Below, piece after piece: positions 24,774 to 32,788 of a stretch of 64,000 bases of DNA. The translations under genes were made by a program, and so were the position numbers. Below the pieces are notes generated by a model. The model searched no databases. It was not told the origin of the DNA and worked only from the letters and a program-made list of their open reading frames with translations. Numbering within the stretch: position 1 is the first letter of the stretch; the number at the start of each line of letters is the position of its first letter. Origin of the DNA: CALKXV01 sp964632495 (GTDB lineage: Bacteria; Pseudomonadota; Alphaproteobacteria; Rhodobacterales; Rhodobacteraceae). Location: NCBI GenBank assembly GCA_964632495.1, contig CAZWDS010000007.1, forward strand, positions 8,641-72,640, read 5' to 3'.

Positions 24774-26489
24774 ATGAAACTCATGACAGCCCTACTTGGG
24801 GCATCAGCGGCCGTGGGGCTTACCTCCATGGCTTTCGCGGACGGCCACGAAGGCGAACGCGGACGTGACGGCGAAGTTAAAATTATCTATTGGCAAGCGC
24901 CGTCGATCCTGAACGCCTATCTTTCCGGCGGTACGAAGGACATCGAAAGCGCCTCGCTTGTGATCGAGCCTTTGGCGCGGTTTGACGAAAACGGCAACCT
25001 GACCCCGTGGCTGGTTGAAGAAGTGCCAACTGTTGAAAACGGTGGCGTCGCCGAAGACCTGACCTCGATCACCTGGAATATCACACCGGGTCTTACATGG
25101 TCGGATGGCACGCCTTTCACCAGCGCAGATGCAAAATTCACTTATGAATATTGCACGCACCCCGAAGGCGGTTGTGCTCAAGCCACCAAATATGAAGGCG
25201 TTGAAAGCGTCGAAACGCCTGATGATCTGACCGTCGTGGTCAATTTCTCAGCCCCAACACCAAACCCCTATGGCCCCTTTGTCGGCGGCGAAGCCCCGAT
25301 CTTGCAAGCCGCTCAGTTCGCCGATTGCCTGGGTGCCAAAGCGCCTGAGTGTACCGAGGCCAACTTCAACCCCATCGGCACCGGCCCGTTCAAAGTGGTC
25401 GAGTTCAAGCCGAACGATGTGATCACTTTTGAAGCGAACGAAAACTACCGCGAAGAGGGCAAACCTGCCTTCGCAAAAGTCACGTTCAAAGGTGGCGGCG
25501 ACGCAACCGCCTCTGGTCGCGCTGTGATGGAAACCGGCGAATTCGACTACGGCTGGAACCTGCAGCTGGCACCCGACGTGATTGCCAAGATGCAAGAAGG
25601 CGGTAAAGGCACGCCTGTTGCAGGCTTTGGTCCACTGGTCGAGCGCATCATGTTGAACAACACAAACCCCGATCCGGCCCTTGGCCCGGACGACCGTGCC
25701 GTTCAGCGTCCGCACCCATTCTTGGGTGATCCGGCGGTTTACAAAGCCATGTCCATGGCCATCGACCGCCCACTGCTGGTTGAAGTTGGTTACGGTCAGG
25801 CCGGTAAAGTCACCTGCAACTGGGTGCCTGTTCCAAACGTCTATGCGTCGACAACCTTTGATTGCTCGACTCAAGACATCGCAGGCGCAAACGCCATGCT
25901 GGATGCCGCCGGTATCGTTGATACCGATGGCGACGGCGTTCGTGAAAAGGACGGCGTTCCTCTGAAAATCCTCTATCAGACCTCGACCAACGCCGTACGT
26001 CAGGACTTCCAGGCCCTGATCAAGCAGTGGTGGACCGAAATCGGCATGGAAGTCGAACTTCGCAACCTTGACGCTTCGGTCTTCTTTGGTGGTGACCCCG
26101 GTTCGCCCGACACCTTCCAGAAGTTCTATGCCGACGTGCAGATGTACGCCAACACCTTCAACGGCACCGACCCTCAGGCCTATCTGGGCAACGGTCTTTG
26201 CGACAAAGCACCATCGCCTGCCTCACAGTGGCAAGGTGAAAACATCTCGCGCTTCTGCATGGAAGAGTTCGATGCCCTTCACGCCGAACTGTCCAACACA
26301 GCCGACATCGCCAAGCGTGGCGAATTGGCGGCTCAGTTGAACGATATGATGGTTGAAAACGGTGGCATGATCCCACTTGTTCACCGTGGCCGTCTGTCGG
26401 CCCACGCCAACAGCCTTGGTGGCGTGAAGCTCAATGTCTGGGACAGCGAGCTGTGGAACATCCAAGACTGGTACCGCATCGGCGAATAA
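24774..26489 (+). CDS. Peptide ABC transporter substrate-binding protein (family 5)
   Basis: The protein has 571 residues from the ATG at 24774, with AAGGAG nearby. A signal peptide ends at MAFA, before DGHEGERG. The SBP_bac_5 fold is shown by PLARFDENGNLTPWLVEEVP, LTWSDGTPFTSADAKFTYEY, FNPIGTGPFKVVEF and DIAGANAMLDAAGIVDTDGDGVREKDG, the last a calcium-loop-like insertion common in this family. Several Cys (YCTHPEGGC, DCLGAKAPEC) could form disulfides in the periplasm. It delivers peptides or similar solutes to the two permeases downstream. A stable hairpin follows the stop, which often keeps binding protein mRNA more abundant than permease mRNA. Confidence 0.93.
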   Translation: MKLMTALLGASAAVGLTSMAFADGHEGERGRDGEVKIIYWQAPSILNAYLSGGTKDIESASLVIEPLARFDENGNLTPWLVEEVPTVENGGVAEDLTSITWNITPGLTWSDGTPFTSADAKFTYEYCTHPEGGCAQATKYEGVESVETPDDLTVVVNFSAPTPNPYGPFVGGEAPILQAAQFADCLGAKAPECTEANFNPIGTGPFKVVEFKPNDVITFEANENYREEGKPAFAKVTFKGGGDATASGRAVMETGEFDYGWNLQLAPDVIAKMQEGGKGTPVAGFGPLVERIMLNNTNPDPALGPDDRAVQRPHPFLGDPAVYKAMSMAIDRPLLVEVGYGQAGKVTCNWVPVPNVYASTTFDCSTQDIAGANAMLDAAGIVDTDGDGVREKDGVPLKILYQTSTNAVRQDFQALIKQWWTEIGMEVELRNLDASVFFGGDPGSPDTFQKFYADVQMYANTFNGTDPQAYLGNGLCDKAPSPASQWQGENISRFCMEEFDALHAELSNTADIAKRGELAAQLNDMMVENGGMIPLVHRGRLSAHANSLGGVKLNVWDSELWNIQDWYRIGE

Positions 26490-26498
26490 GACAAAGGT

Positions 26499-26526
26499 GT
26501 TGCCCCGGCCAGTTGGTCGGGGCAAC
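26499..26526 (+). other. Stable hairpin after the binding protein gene
   Basis: A twelve-base stem (GTTGCCCCGGCC with GGTCGGGGCAAC, one G-T pair) and an AGTT loop begin ten bases after the stop. No T run follows, so it is better read as an mRNA-stabilising or attenuating element than as a full terminator. Confidence 0.7.
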
Positions 26527-26545
26527 CCACTTCTGGGGTACCCAC

Positions 26546-26707
26546 ATGACACTAGAGACTTACGTGCTCTATCGGGCCACAGTTGCGGTGCTTTTTTTCC
26601 GCAACAAATGGTACGCGCCGGACCTTGGATATTGCGAACAGCTTGCGCTTCGGGGTGCGTCTCAACCTGCCTGGAAGAACCAGCCTTTCGAACCGTATCG
26701 CAGGTAA
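26546..26707 (+). CDS. Possible 53-residue protein inside the transporter operon
   Basis: I do not recognise this small open frame. It starts with ATG at 26546, with GGGG about eight bases upstream, and reads MTLETYVLYRATVAVLFFRN, then a Trp/Tyr-rich part and FEPYRR at the end. A weak hydrophobic stretch (YVLYRATVAVLFF) might touch the membrane. It lies between the binding protein and the first permease, 56 bases before the latter. It may be a real small protein, or chance; conservation between related genomes would decide. Confidence 0.35.
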   Translation: MTLETYVLYRATVAVLFFRNKWYAPDLGYCEQLALRGASQPAWKNQPFEPYRR

Positions 26708-26763
26708 GATGATGATCGTTCCCACTGGCCCTTTGGGCCTGAAAGACGGCGAGGACCGCTGAC

Positions 26764-27771
26764 ATGCTAAGCTATTCCTTACGACGCCTGCTCCTCAGCA
26801 TCCCCACGCTGTTGTTCATCGCGTTCGTCATCTTCATGCTTTTGGAACTGGCCCCGGGTGATCCGATGGCCCAAGTTCCGCTGACCGTACCGCCGGACGT
26901 CAAAGAAAAGATGCGCGAGGCATTGGGCGTCGGCCAACCCGTCTACATCGCTTTTCCGAAATGGCTTTATCAATTCCTGATCGTCGAACCGCTCTATTTT
27001 GTAGATGCAATCGTTGGCACCACCTTTTCTGAAGGCCAACAGCGGGTGATCTCGTGGCAGACCCGCTCGCCCGTCATGGACATTGTGATCCAGCGCCTGC
27101 CACAAACGCTTTGGGTCGTAGGCGTCGCCTATGTGGTCGCTATCGCCATCGCGTTACCCATCGGTATCTACTCGGCATACCGTCAGTATTCATGGTTCGA
27201 CAACGCCGGTACATTCATCACCATGGTCGGCTTTTCCGTGCCGCCTTTCTTTTCCGGAGTGGTGGTGATCGTCGTCTTTTCCGTCTGGTTGGGCTGGTTC
27301 CCGTCGATCTATGACACCACGCTGGTGGTCGACAGTTGGGAAAGCTTCAAGAAACAGCTGCAACAAATGATCATGCCGGTGATGGTGCTGGCGTTGCAAA
27401 TCACCTCGCAATTGTCGCGTTTCATGCGAGCGTCAATGCTGGACAACCTTAACCAAGACTACGTGCGCACCGCCCGAGCCAAGGGATTGGGCGAAAAAAC
27501 GGTAGTTCTGATCCACGTGTTGCGCAATTCGCTGATCCCCGTTGTCACCGTGATCGCTTTGGGCATCCCGGCCATCTTCGGTGGCGCGATTATCACCGAA
27601 CAAGTCTTCAAGGTGAACGGCATCGGCCAACTTTTGATCACCGCCATTCAGGCCAATGACCTCCCGATGGTGCAAACGCTGACGTTTATCTTCGCGATCC
27701 TGATCGTGCTCTTCAACCTAATCGCCGATATTCTTTACGGCATTCTCGACCCGAGGATCCGCTATGACTGA
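26764..27771 (+). CDS. Peptide ABC transporter permease, DppB type
   Basis: The 335-residue inner-membrane protein shows the N-terminal signature of this family (YSLRRLLLSIPTLLFIAFVI, LELAPGDPM) and about six membrane helices. The cytoplasmic ATPase-contact loop is VRTARAKGLGEKTVVLIHVLRNSLIP, close to the EAA consensus. The end, LIADILYGILDPRIRYD, is typical of DppB. It overlaps the next permease gene by eight bases, and the two must form a heterodimer. Confidence 0.93.
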   Translation: MLSYSLRRLLLSIPTLLFIAFVIFMLLELAPGDPMAQVPLTVPPDVKEKMREALGVGQPVYIAFPKWLYQFLIVEPLYFVDAIVGTTFSEGQQRVISWQTRSPVMDIVIQRLPQTLWVVGVAYVVAIAIALPIGIYSAYRQYSWFDNAGTFITMVGFSVPPFFSGVVVIVVFSVWLGWFPSIYDTTLVVDSWESFKKQLQQMIMPVMVLALQITSQLSRFMRASMLDNLNQDYVRTARAKGLGEKTVVLIHVLRNSLIPVVTVIALGIPAIFGGAIITEQVFKVNGIGQLLITAIQANDLPMVQTLTFIFAILIVLFNLIADILYGILDPRIRYD

Positions 27772-28735
27772 GCCGCTTTCCATGGACGCCGTCGAACCAA
27801 CGGCCCCACCCCGCTCACAATGGGCCGACGTCTGGGCGCAGTTCAAAGCGCACCGAGGTGCCATGTGGGGTGCTGCGATTTTCCTGATCATCGTGCTTTT
27901 GGTAATTGCGGGGCCGTGGGTCTACTGGAACGATCCCCAATTTGTGCCAACGGGCCGCGCATTCTTGGATCTTCGCGACACCCGGCCAATCTATACTGCA
28001 CTTTGGGACGCCGACGCCAAGGTGAACTGGCTGTACCCTTTAGGCACTGACAACTTAGGTCGCGACATACTGGGCCGACTTCTGATCGGTGGGCGTATCT
28101 CGCTGGCCGTCGGCATGGCCGCAATGATCCTGTCCGTCGTGCTGGGAACACTCATCGGCGTCATGGCCGGGTACTTCCGCGCCTTAGATGGCCCACTCAT
28201 GCGCCTGACCGACCTGTTCCTCGCCTTGCCGCTTCTGCCACTGCTACTGGTCGCCGTCCTTCTCTTCCGCGACCGCCTGTCCGGCATGTTCGGCCCCGAA
28301 GGCGGCACATTCATCCTGATCGTCACGCTTGTTGGCATCACGTCATGGATGCAAACAGCCCGTATCGTGCGCGGCGACGTTCTGGCCCTGAAAGAACGCG
28401 AGTTCATTCTCGCCGCTCGTTCCATCGGCACCTCGCCTTCCAAGATGATCACCCGCCACCTTTTGCCAAACGTGATGAGCCCGATCATGGTCTCGGCCAC
28501 CTTAGGCATCGCCACGGCCATCATCACAGAAAGCGCGCTTTCCTTCCTGGGCTTCGGCTTCCCACCGGACTTCCCGACATGGGGCAAGCTTCTGTTCGAC
28601 AGCGTCGACCGGATGGAGCTTTATCCCGAACGCGTCATCTGGCCGGGCCTTCTCATCTCGCTCACCGTGCTCAGCGTTAATTACGTCGGAGACGGCTTGC
28701 GCGATGCCCTAGACCCAAGAATTCGGGGGCGGTAG
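27764..28735 (+). CDS. Peptide ABC transporter permease, DppC type
   Basis: The 323-residue partner of DppB. An N-terminal helix (about 35-55) is followed by a periplasmic loop with WLYPLGTDNLGRDILGRLLIGGRISL, the usual DppC block, and a core of five more helices. The EAA loop reads EFILAARSIGTSPSKMITRHLLPNVM, and the end GDGLRDALDPRIRGR is typical. It completes the importer: binding protein, two permeases and the divergent double ATPase. Confidence 0.93.
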   Translation: MTEPLSMDAVEPTAPPRSQWADVWAQFKAHRGAMWGAAIFLIIVLLVIAGPWVYWNDPQFVPTGRAFLDLRDTRPIYTALWDADAKVNWLYPLGTDNLGRDILGRLLIGGRISLAVGMAAMILSVVLGTLIGVMAGYFRALDGPLMRLTDLFLALPLLPLLLVAVLLFRDRLSGMFGPEGGTFILIVTLVGITSWMQTARIVRGDVLALKEREFILAARSIGTSPSKMITRHLLPNVMSPIMVSATLGIATAIITESALSFLGFGFPPDFPTWGKLLFDSVDRMELYPERVIWPGLLISLTVLSVNYVGDGLRDALDPRIRGR

Positions 28736-28756
28736 GACGCACCTCCTCGCGCTTGT

Positions 28757-28801
28757 CCCTTCTTCTCGTCCCAAATACCTCGGGGTTTGGGGCAGAGCCC
28801 C
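28757..28801 (+). repeat. Dispersed intergenic element, copy B
   Basis: It has the boxes CAAATACCTCGGGG and GGGGCAGAGCCCC (28789-28801), then a seven-base hairpin GCCGCGC-ATCA-GCGCGGC (28806-28823). It lies between the convergent permease and mrp genes, as in the other copies. Confidence 0.7.
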
Positions 28802-28850
28802 ATCCGCCGCGCATCAGCGCGGCGCGGATCGACGCCAAAGGCGGCGAAAC

Positions 28851-29927
28851 CTACCCCATGCCACCTGCGATCATACCGCGCGCCAATTGACCATATGCTT
28901 CGGCCACAGGCCCCTCGCCTAAGGCCACAGGCGTTCCACCATCCCCAGCCAACCGCACGTCCAAAGACAACGGCAATTCACCCAGAAATGGCACACCCAA
29001 GCGCTCCGCCTCGGCCTTCACACCGCCATGGCCAAACAGATGCTCTTCGTTCCCGCACTTCGGGCACACATAAGTCGACATATTCTCGATCAGACCAAGG
29101 ATCGGCGTTTTCAGCGTGTTAAACATGTCAATCGCCTTTCTCGCATCCAACAACGCCACATCCTGAGGCGTGGACACGATCAAAGCCCCCGTCACTTCGG
29201 TCCGCTGGCATAGGGTCAACTGCACATCCCCTGTGCCCGGGGGAAGGTCGATGATCAACACGTCCAACTCACCCCACTCCACCTGCCCCAACATCTGTTG
29301 CAACGCGCCCATCAACATCGGACCGCGCCAGACCACGGCCTTGTCGGCCTCCAGCATGAACCCGATCGACATTATAGTGACACCATGAGCCTGCAACGGA
29401 ATGATCGTTTTGCCATCAGGCGACGCAGGCCGCTTATTCACGCCCATCATCCTTGGCTGCGATGGTCCATAAATATCTGCATCCAGCAACCCGACACGGC
29501 GGCCTTCCTTGGCCAAGGCAACCGCAAGGTTCGACGACACGGTCGATTTGCCCACACCGCCTTTGCCCGAGCCGACGGCAATTATCCGATCCACTCCTGA
29601 GACTTTCTGCGGCCCGCCTTGCTGAGGCGTAGGATGTCCCCCGATCTTGAGCGACGGCGGCTTGGGTGCTGCAGGGGCTGGACCATGGGCCGTCAACACG
29701 GCTGACACCAGTTCCACCCCGGGAATAGCACGCACAGCATTTTCGGCGGCAGTTCGCACGGGTTCAAGCCCCTGCGCTTCCTCGGCACTGGCCGCTTCGA
29801 TCACAAATGACACCGATGCCCCGTCTATTCGAAGCGCTCGAACCATATCGCGCGAGATCAGGTTTTCGCCGGACGGCAGCTTCACCGTCGCCAGAATGCT
29901 TAGGATTTGATCGTTCTCAAGTGCCAT
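28851..29927 (-). CDS. apbC: Mrp/NBP35-family iron-sulfur cluster carrier ATPase
   Basis: The protein has 358 residues from the ATG at 29927, with GGAG just upstream. The N-terminal DUF59-like domain (residues 1-85) is followed by a Pro-rich linker and the MinD-like ATPase domain with IAVGSGKGGVGKSTVSSNLA. CPKCGNEEHLFG supplies the CxxC that holds a bridging cluster between two subunits. VLIIDLPPGTGDVQLTL is the Mrp signature. It would carry [4Fe-4S] clusters to client enzymes. A 2Fe-2S ferredoxin lies 1.3 kb away, but no direct link can be shown. Confidence 0.92.
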   Translation of the reverse strand: MALENDQILSILATVKLPSGENLISRDMVRALRIDGASVSFVIEAASAEEAQGLEPVRTAAENAVRAIPGVELVSAVLTAHGPAPAAPKPPSLKIGGHPTPQQGGPQKVSGVDRIIAVGSGKGGVGKSTVSSNLAVALAKEGRRVGLLDADIYGPSQPRMMGVNKRPASPDGKTIIPLQAHGVTIMSIGFMLEADKAVVWRGPMLMGALQQMLGQVEWGELDVLIIDLPPGTGDVQLTLCQRTEVTGALIVSTPQDVALLDARKAIDMFNTLKTPILGLIENMSTYVCPKCGNEEHLFGHGGVKAEAERLGVPFLGELPLSLDVRLAGDGGTPVALGEGPVAEAYGQLARGMIAGGMG

Positions 29928-30099
29928 TTCCACTCCATTTAGCCCCTTTTCCAAGCATTGCCGAAACACGTCCGAAAAGTGGCGATATTTTGCCATTGCG
30001 AGATAAAAAATGTAACATTTTTATGAAGTTAACGCGAGGTTACCTATGCCCATGCTGCATAGCAGCAATGATGAAACAGCCATTGTTAGCGCCCAAACT

Positions 30100-30119
30100 T
30101 TGACTATCTTAAGGGTCAA
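30100..30119. promoter_or_regulatory. Inverted repeat upstream of the DUF1127 gene
   Basis: TTGAC and GTCAA form a dyad with ten bases between, 35 bases before the start codon of the small DUF1127 gene; another dyad TGCTGC-ATA-GCAGCA lies at 30053-30067. Either could bind a regulator of this stress-type gene. Short dyads also occur by chance. Confidence 0.25.
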
Positions 30120-30154
30120 CAAGAACACAGCTCCCCCAGCTGAAAGGAAACACT

Positions 30155-30361
30155 ATGAGTGACATGACCTATACCCCCGCAGTCCGCACCGGCCGCCTGG
30201 CCGCTGCCTATCGCTCGACCGTAGAACGGATTGCTATGTACCGCCTGTATCGTCGCACGCTATCCGAGCTGCAAGAACTTGGTGACCGCGAATTGAAAGA
30301 TTTGGGCCTGAACCGCAGCATGCTGCGCTCGATTGCCTACAAGACTGCGTACAAGCTTTAA
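30155..30361 (+). CDS. Small DUF1127 (YjiS-like) protein
   Basis: The protein has 68 residues. The C-terminal half, YRRTLSELQELGDRELKDLGLNRSMLRSI, is the DUF1127 domain: an arginine-rich helix pair. A GAAAGGAA sequence lies just before the ATG. DUF1127 proteins are small, often strongly expressed and stress induced; some bind RNA or affect phosphate and carbon metabolism in alphaproteobacteria, but the role of this one is open. It stands alone between divergent mrp and a convergent FG-GAP gene. Confidence 0.85.
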   Translation: MSDMTYTPAVRTGRLAAAYRSTVERIAMYRLYRRTLSELQELGDRELKDLGLNRSMLRSIAYKTAYKL

Positions 30362-30486
30362 GAGTACCTCGTTTAAGAATCGAAGGCCTGTCTTCCTCCC
30401 TTTGGCCTTAGATAGCGTGGCGGCGCCTCTCCTCCTCCCTGGCGTCGCCACCTAAACCTTCCTCCCACCGAAATGAGACACATGAT

Positions 30487-31191
30487 TTAGCGGCACGCCA
30501 TGGCCGTCGCAAAGCTGTTGCGCCCTGTGTGCGGTCCAACAACTTTGGTCGAAAAGGACGATCCGTCAAAACGGACGGCCAAGACCTGTCTCCAATCGGC
30601 ATCCGCCACGATGACTTCCGGGCCAGACCCGCAGTCACGAATGCCGCCAGCGATATCTCGTTCGCCAATCCGATGATTGGTAACACCGGGCAAATCGCCA
30701 ACAGGCACAAGTTTTCCTGCTTGAAAGCGGAAGACACGCAACGTCTTGGCAAGATGCGGTCGGTCGACATAGGCCAGTTCAATGCTGCCATCGCCATCCA
30801 AATCGGCAGCCCCGTCGCCTGCTGGCGCAAGCCACCGGTTCGTCCGACCAATATAGGCCGTTGCCGTGACCAGACCGTCGCCATCATAGATTGCCAGACG
30901 CGCACCCCGCGCCTGATCGCTTTCCACCACGATCACTTCGCGGTCGCCATCGCCATCCACGTCAAAAAGACGGGGCTCTGTGTCCTCAAACACCCGGTTT
31001 TCCGGTAAGACAAGGCGTTTACGCTTGCCCGAGGCTAAAGTCACAACCAGCTCGCCGTGCTCAATGGCATCGCCCAACACACCGTGGGCGTAGCGCGTTG
31101 TTGGCCCGTCATATTGCGCGTCGGTGATATCTTGCGCGGCCACCGTGGGCCCAAGCGTTAGGCCAAGAACGACCGCAACTGCAAGCCGCAT
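30487..31191 (-). CDS. Secreted FG-GAP/VCBS repeat protein
   Basis: The 234-residue protein has a signal peptide cut near TVAAQ (residue 20). The rest carries FG-GAP-like repeats with calcium-loop patterns: FDVDGDGDREVIVVES, DLDGDGSIELAYVD and EVIVADADWRQ. This suggests a small periplasmic or outer beta-propeller-like protein; no enzyme motif is seen. It overlaps the ferredoxin gene by one base and is transcribed after it. Its function is unknown. Confidence 0.72.
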   Translation of the reverse strand: MRLAVAVVLGLTLGPTVAAQDITDAQYDGPTTRYAHGVLGDAIEHGELVVTLASGKRKRLVLPENRVFEDTEPRLFDVDGDGDREVIVVESDQARGARLAIYDGDGLVTATAYIGRTNRWLAPAGDGAADLDGDGSIELAYVDRPHLAKTLRVFRFQAGKLVPVGDLPGVTNHRIGERDIAGGIRDCGSGPEVIVADADWRQVLAVRFDGSSFSTKVVGPHTGRNSFATAMACR

Positions 31192-31514
31192 CAGATCTGC
31201 TTTTCAGGCATCTGCACCACAAGACCGTCCATGGCATCAGTGACCTTCAACTGACAGGTCAGGCGCGACTGGCCTGGCTTGGGTTCAAAGGCGAAATCCA
31301 ACATGTCCTCTTCCATCGCGTCGATGGCGGGCAGCTTTTCAACCCAGTCAGGATGCACATAGACATGGCAGGTGGAACAGGCACAGGCCCCGCCACAATC
31401 GGCTTCGATCCCCGGGATCGCATTGTCACGTGCGCCTTCCATAACGGTCAGCCCGTTTGCAACATCTACGACATGTTCCGTACCGCCGTGTTCGATATAG
31501 GTAATCTTCGCCAT
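31191..31514 (-). CDS. Adrenodoxin-type 2Fe-2S ferredoxin
   Basis: The protein has 107 residues. Cluster ligands follow the adrenodoxin pattern: ADCGGACACSTCHVYV gives Cys-x5-Cys-x2-Cys and LTCQLKV the fourth Cys. It would carry electrons in the cytoplasm, for example to a cytochrome P450 or in iron-sulfur assembly. A P450 gene lies at 34588-35910, so a redox partnership is possible though the genes are not in one operon. A ferredoxin reductase is not in the window. Confidence 0.9.
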   Translation of the reverse strand: MAKITYIEHGGTEHVVDVANGLTVMEGARDNAIPGIEADCGGACACSTCHVYVHPDWVEKLPAIDAMEEDMLDFAFEPKPGQSRLTCQLKVTDAMDGLVVQMPEKQI

Positions 31515-31607
31515 TTGGCCCTCACTCGATTCTTCGATGCTTTAAGTATGCCGCTTCCGGCTGTCGTTCCAGCCCTTGTGCTCAAGAAACCGATAGCATT
31601 GCATTAA

Positions 31608-31994
31608 TTGATGAATGTTCTATTTTTGTTCTTCATGACTGAATCTATTGTTCGCCCCCCTGCATGGCCGCGCCCGCCGGCGTGTTTGCCCCATGACCAC
31701 CTTGATCTGCCACCAAATGGGGCCCGCATTGCCGTGGCCGGACTGGTCTTGGTCCGTCAACGTCCCGGCACCGCCAAAGGCGTTATTTTCATCACGCTTG
31801 AGGATGAAACCGGCATTTCCAATGTGATCGTCTGGCGCAAGATGTACGAACGGTTCCGTCGCGCTGTGATCGCGGGCCGTGCGCTTCGGGTCACGGGGCG
31901 CGTGCAACGGGAAGGCGGCGTCACCCATGTGATTGCAGAACAGATCGAGGATATTTCCCACATGCTGGACGATCTGGTCCGCCCTGCGGATTAA
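31608..31994 (+). pseudogene. dnaE2: Remnant of error-prone DNA polymerase dnaE2 (C-terminal OB-fold only)
   Basis: The frame holds RIAVAGLVLVRQRPGTAKGV, FITLEDETGISNVIVWRKMYE and VTHVIAEQIEDISHMLDDL, which match the C-terminal OB-fold of DnaE2 very closely. A complete DnaE2 has roughly 1000 or more residues; here no polymerase core is present, and the ferredoxin start lies less than 100 bases upstream on the other strand. The frame also stops early: RPQDLAHSTPAFRH in another frame just after the stop resembles the usual HPRD...SRDF tail, so a frameshift is likely. I read it as a decayed fragment. A stand-alone OB-fold protein is the alternative. Confidence 0.7.
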
Positions 31995-32103
31995 GTGTTT
32001 CGGTTTCAGGGCCAGACCTCAAGATCTCGCCCATTCAACACCGGCATTTCGCCACAATCAGCGGTCACACTTTTCTAAGCTAATCAAAGTAAGGGTGGGA
32101 CCC

Positions 32104-32691
32104 ATGTTTTTTCGCGACATTAAGCCAAAGCCCGGCACCACGACCAGCATCACGCTGGCCGAAGCCTATTTGCCCGTCAAACTGGGCCATCGGGACGCCG
32201 ACAAGGTGTTTGGTGCCCCGCTGACCGCACAACTGGCCGCAACAGGTCTTGGGACGGTGATGTCCTGCACAACCCGTACACGGGCCTCTGGGGCTGTTCT
32301 GGGGGTTAATCTTGCTCTTGGCTTGACTGACGGACGTGAAACAACCCTTCAGACAATCGCTGACTTGCTAGAAGCGCTATCTGCGCCGTGCGGTTCCTCG
32401 ATCCGGCTGGTCGACGGTTGGGGTGATCCCCTGATGTTTGGCCTGACAGAAGGGCTGGAGTTGGCCGTTGACACACCCATCACCCCCGACGCAGACAGCC
32501 GCCGCGATCTGGCCCTGACCTGCAAATCCGCTCTTGAACACTTCGGTGTCAGCCGCGGATGGGATCATAGCCGCAACCAAACGGTGTTCTACTTCTACGG
32601 CGAAAGCTACGGTGAAATGCGCCAACGCTTGGCCCGTGCCCTGAAAGGCACCGAAAAATACAGCGACGCAACCATTCGTCGCATGGCTTAA
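32104..32691 (+). CDS. Hypothetical protein, conserved-looking
   Basis: I do not recognise a family. The 195-residue protein starts at the ATG at 32104 with AAGGGTGGGA upstream. It has no signal or membrane helix and a mixed alpha/beta composition: ITLAEAYLPVKLGHRDADKV, SCTTRTRASGAVLGVNLALG and a C-terminal block FYFYGESYGEMRQRLARALK. Middle parts such as DLLEALSAPCGSSIRLVDGW look ordered. It stands alone ahead of fumC with about 100 bases between. Confidence 0.6.
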   Translation: MFFRDIKPKPGTTTSITLAEAYLPVKLGHRDADKVFGAPLTAQLAATGLGTVMSCTTRTRASGAVLGVNLALGLTDGRETTLQTIADLLEALSAPCGSSIRLVDGWGDPLMFGLTEGLELAVDTPITPDADSRRDLALTCKSALEHFGVSRGWDHSRNQTVFYFYGESYGEMRQRLARALKGTEKYSDATIRRMA

Positions 32692-32788
32692 ACCCACATA
32701 AACTCATCTCTGTCATGGCCTGCGCGATTTACTCACGCGCCGCTTGTCGGTAAATCTGCCTGCAACGCTTCCTACAAGGACATGCCCG

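Noticed and set aside
31608..31994. Intact small OB-fold gene
   Set aside because: Its sequence is so close to the DnaE2 C-terminus, with an out-of-frame tail remnant, that gene decay is the simpler reading, though not proven.
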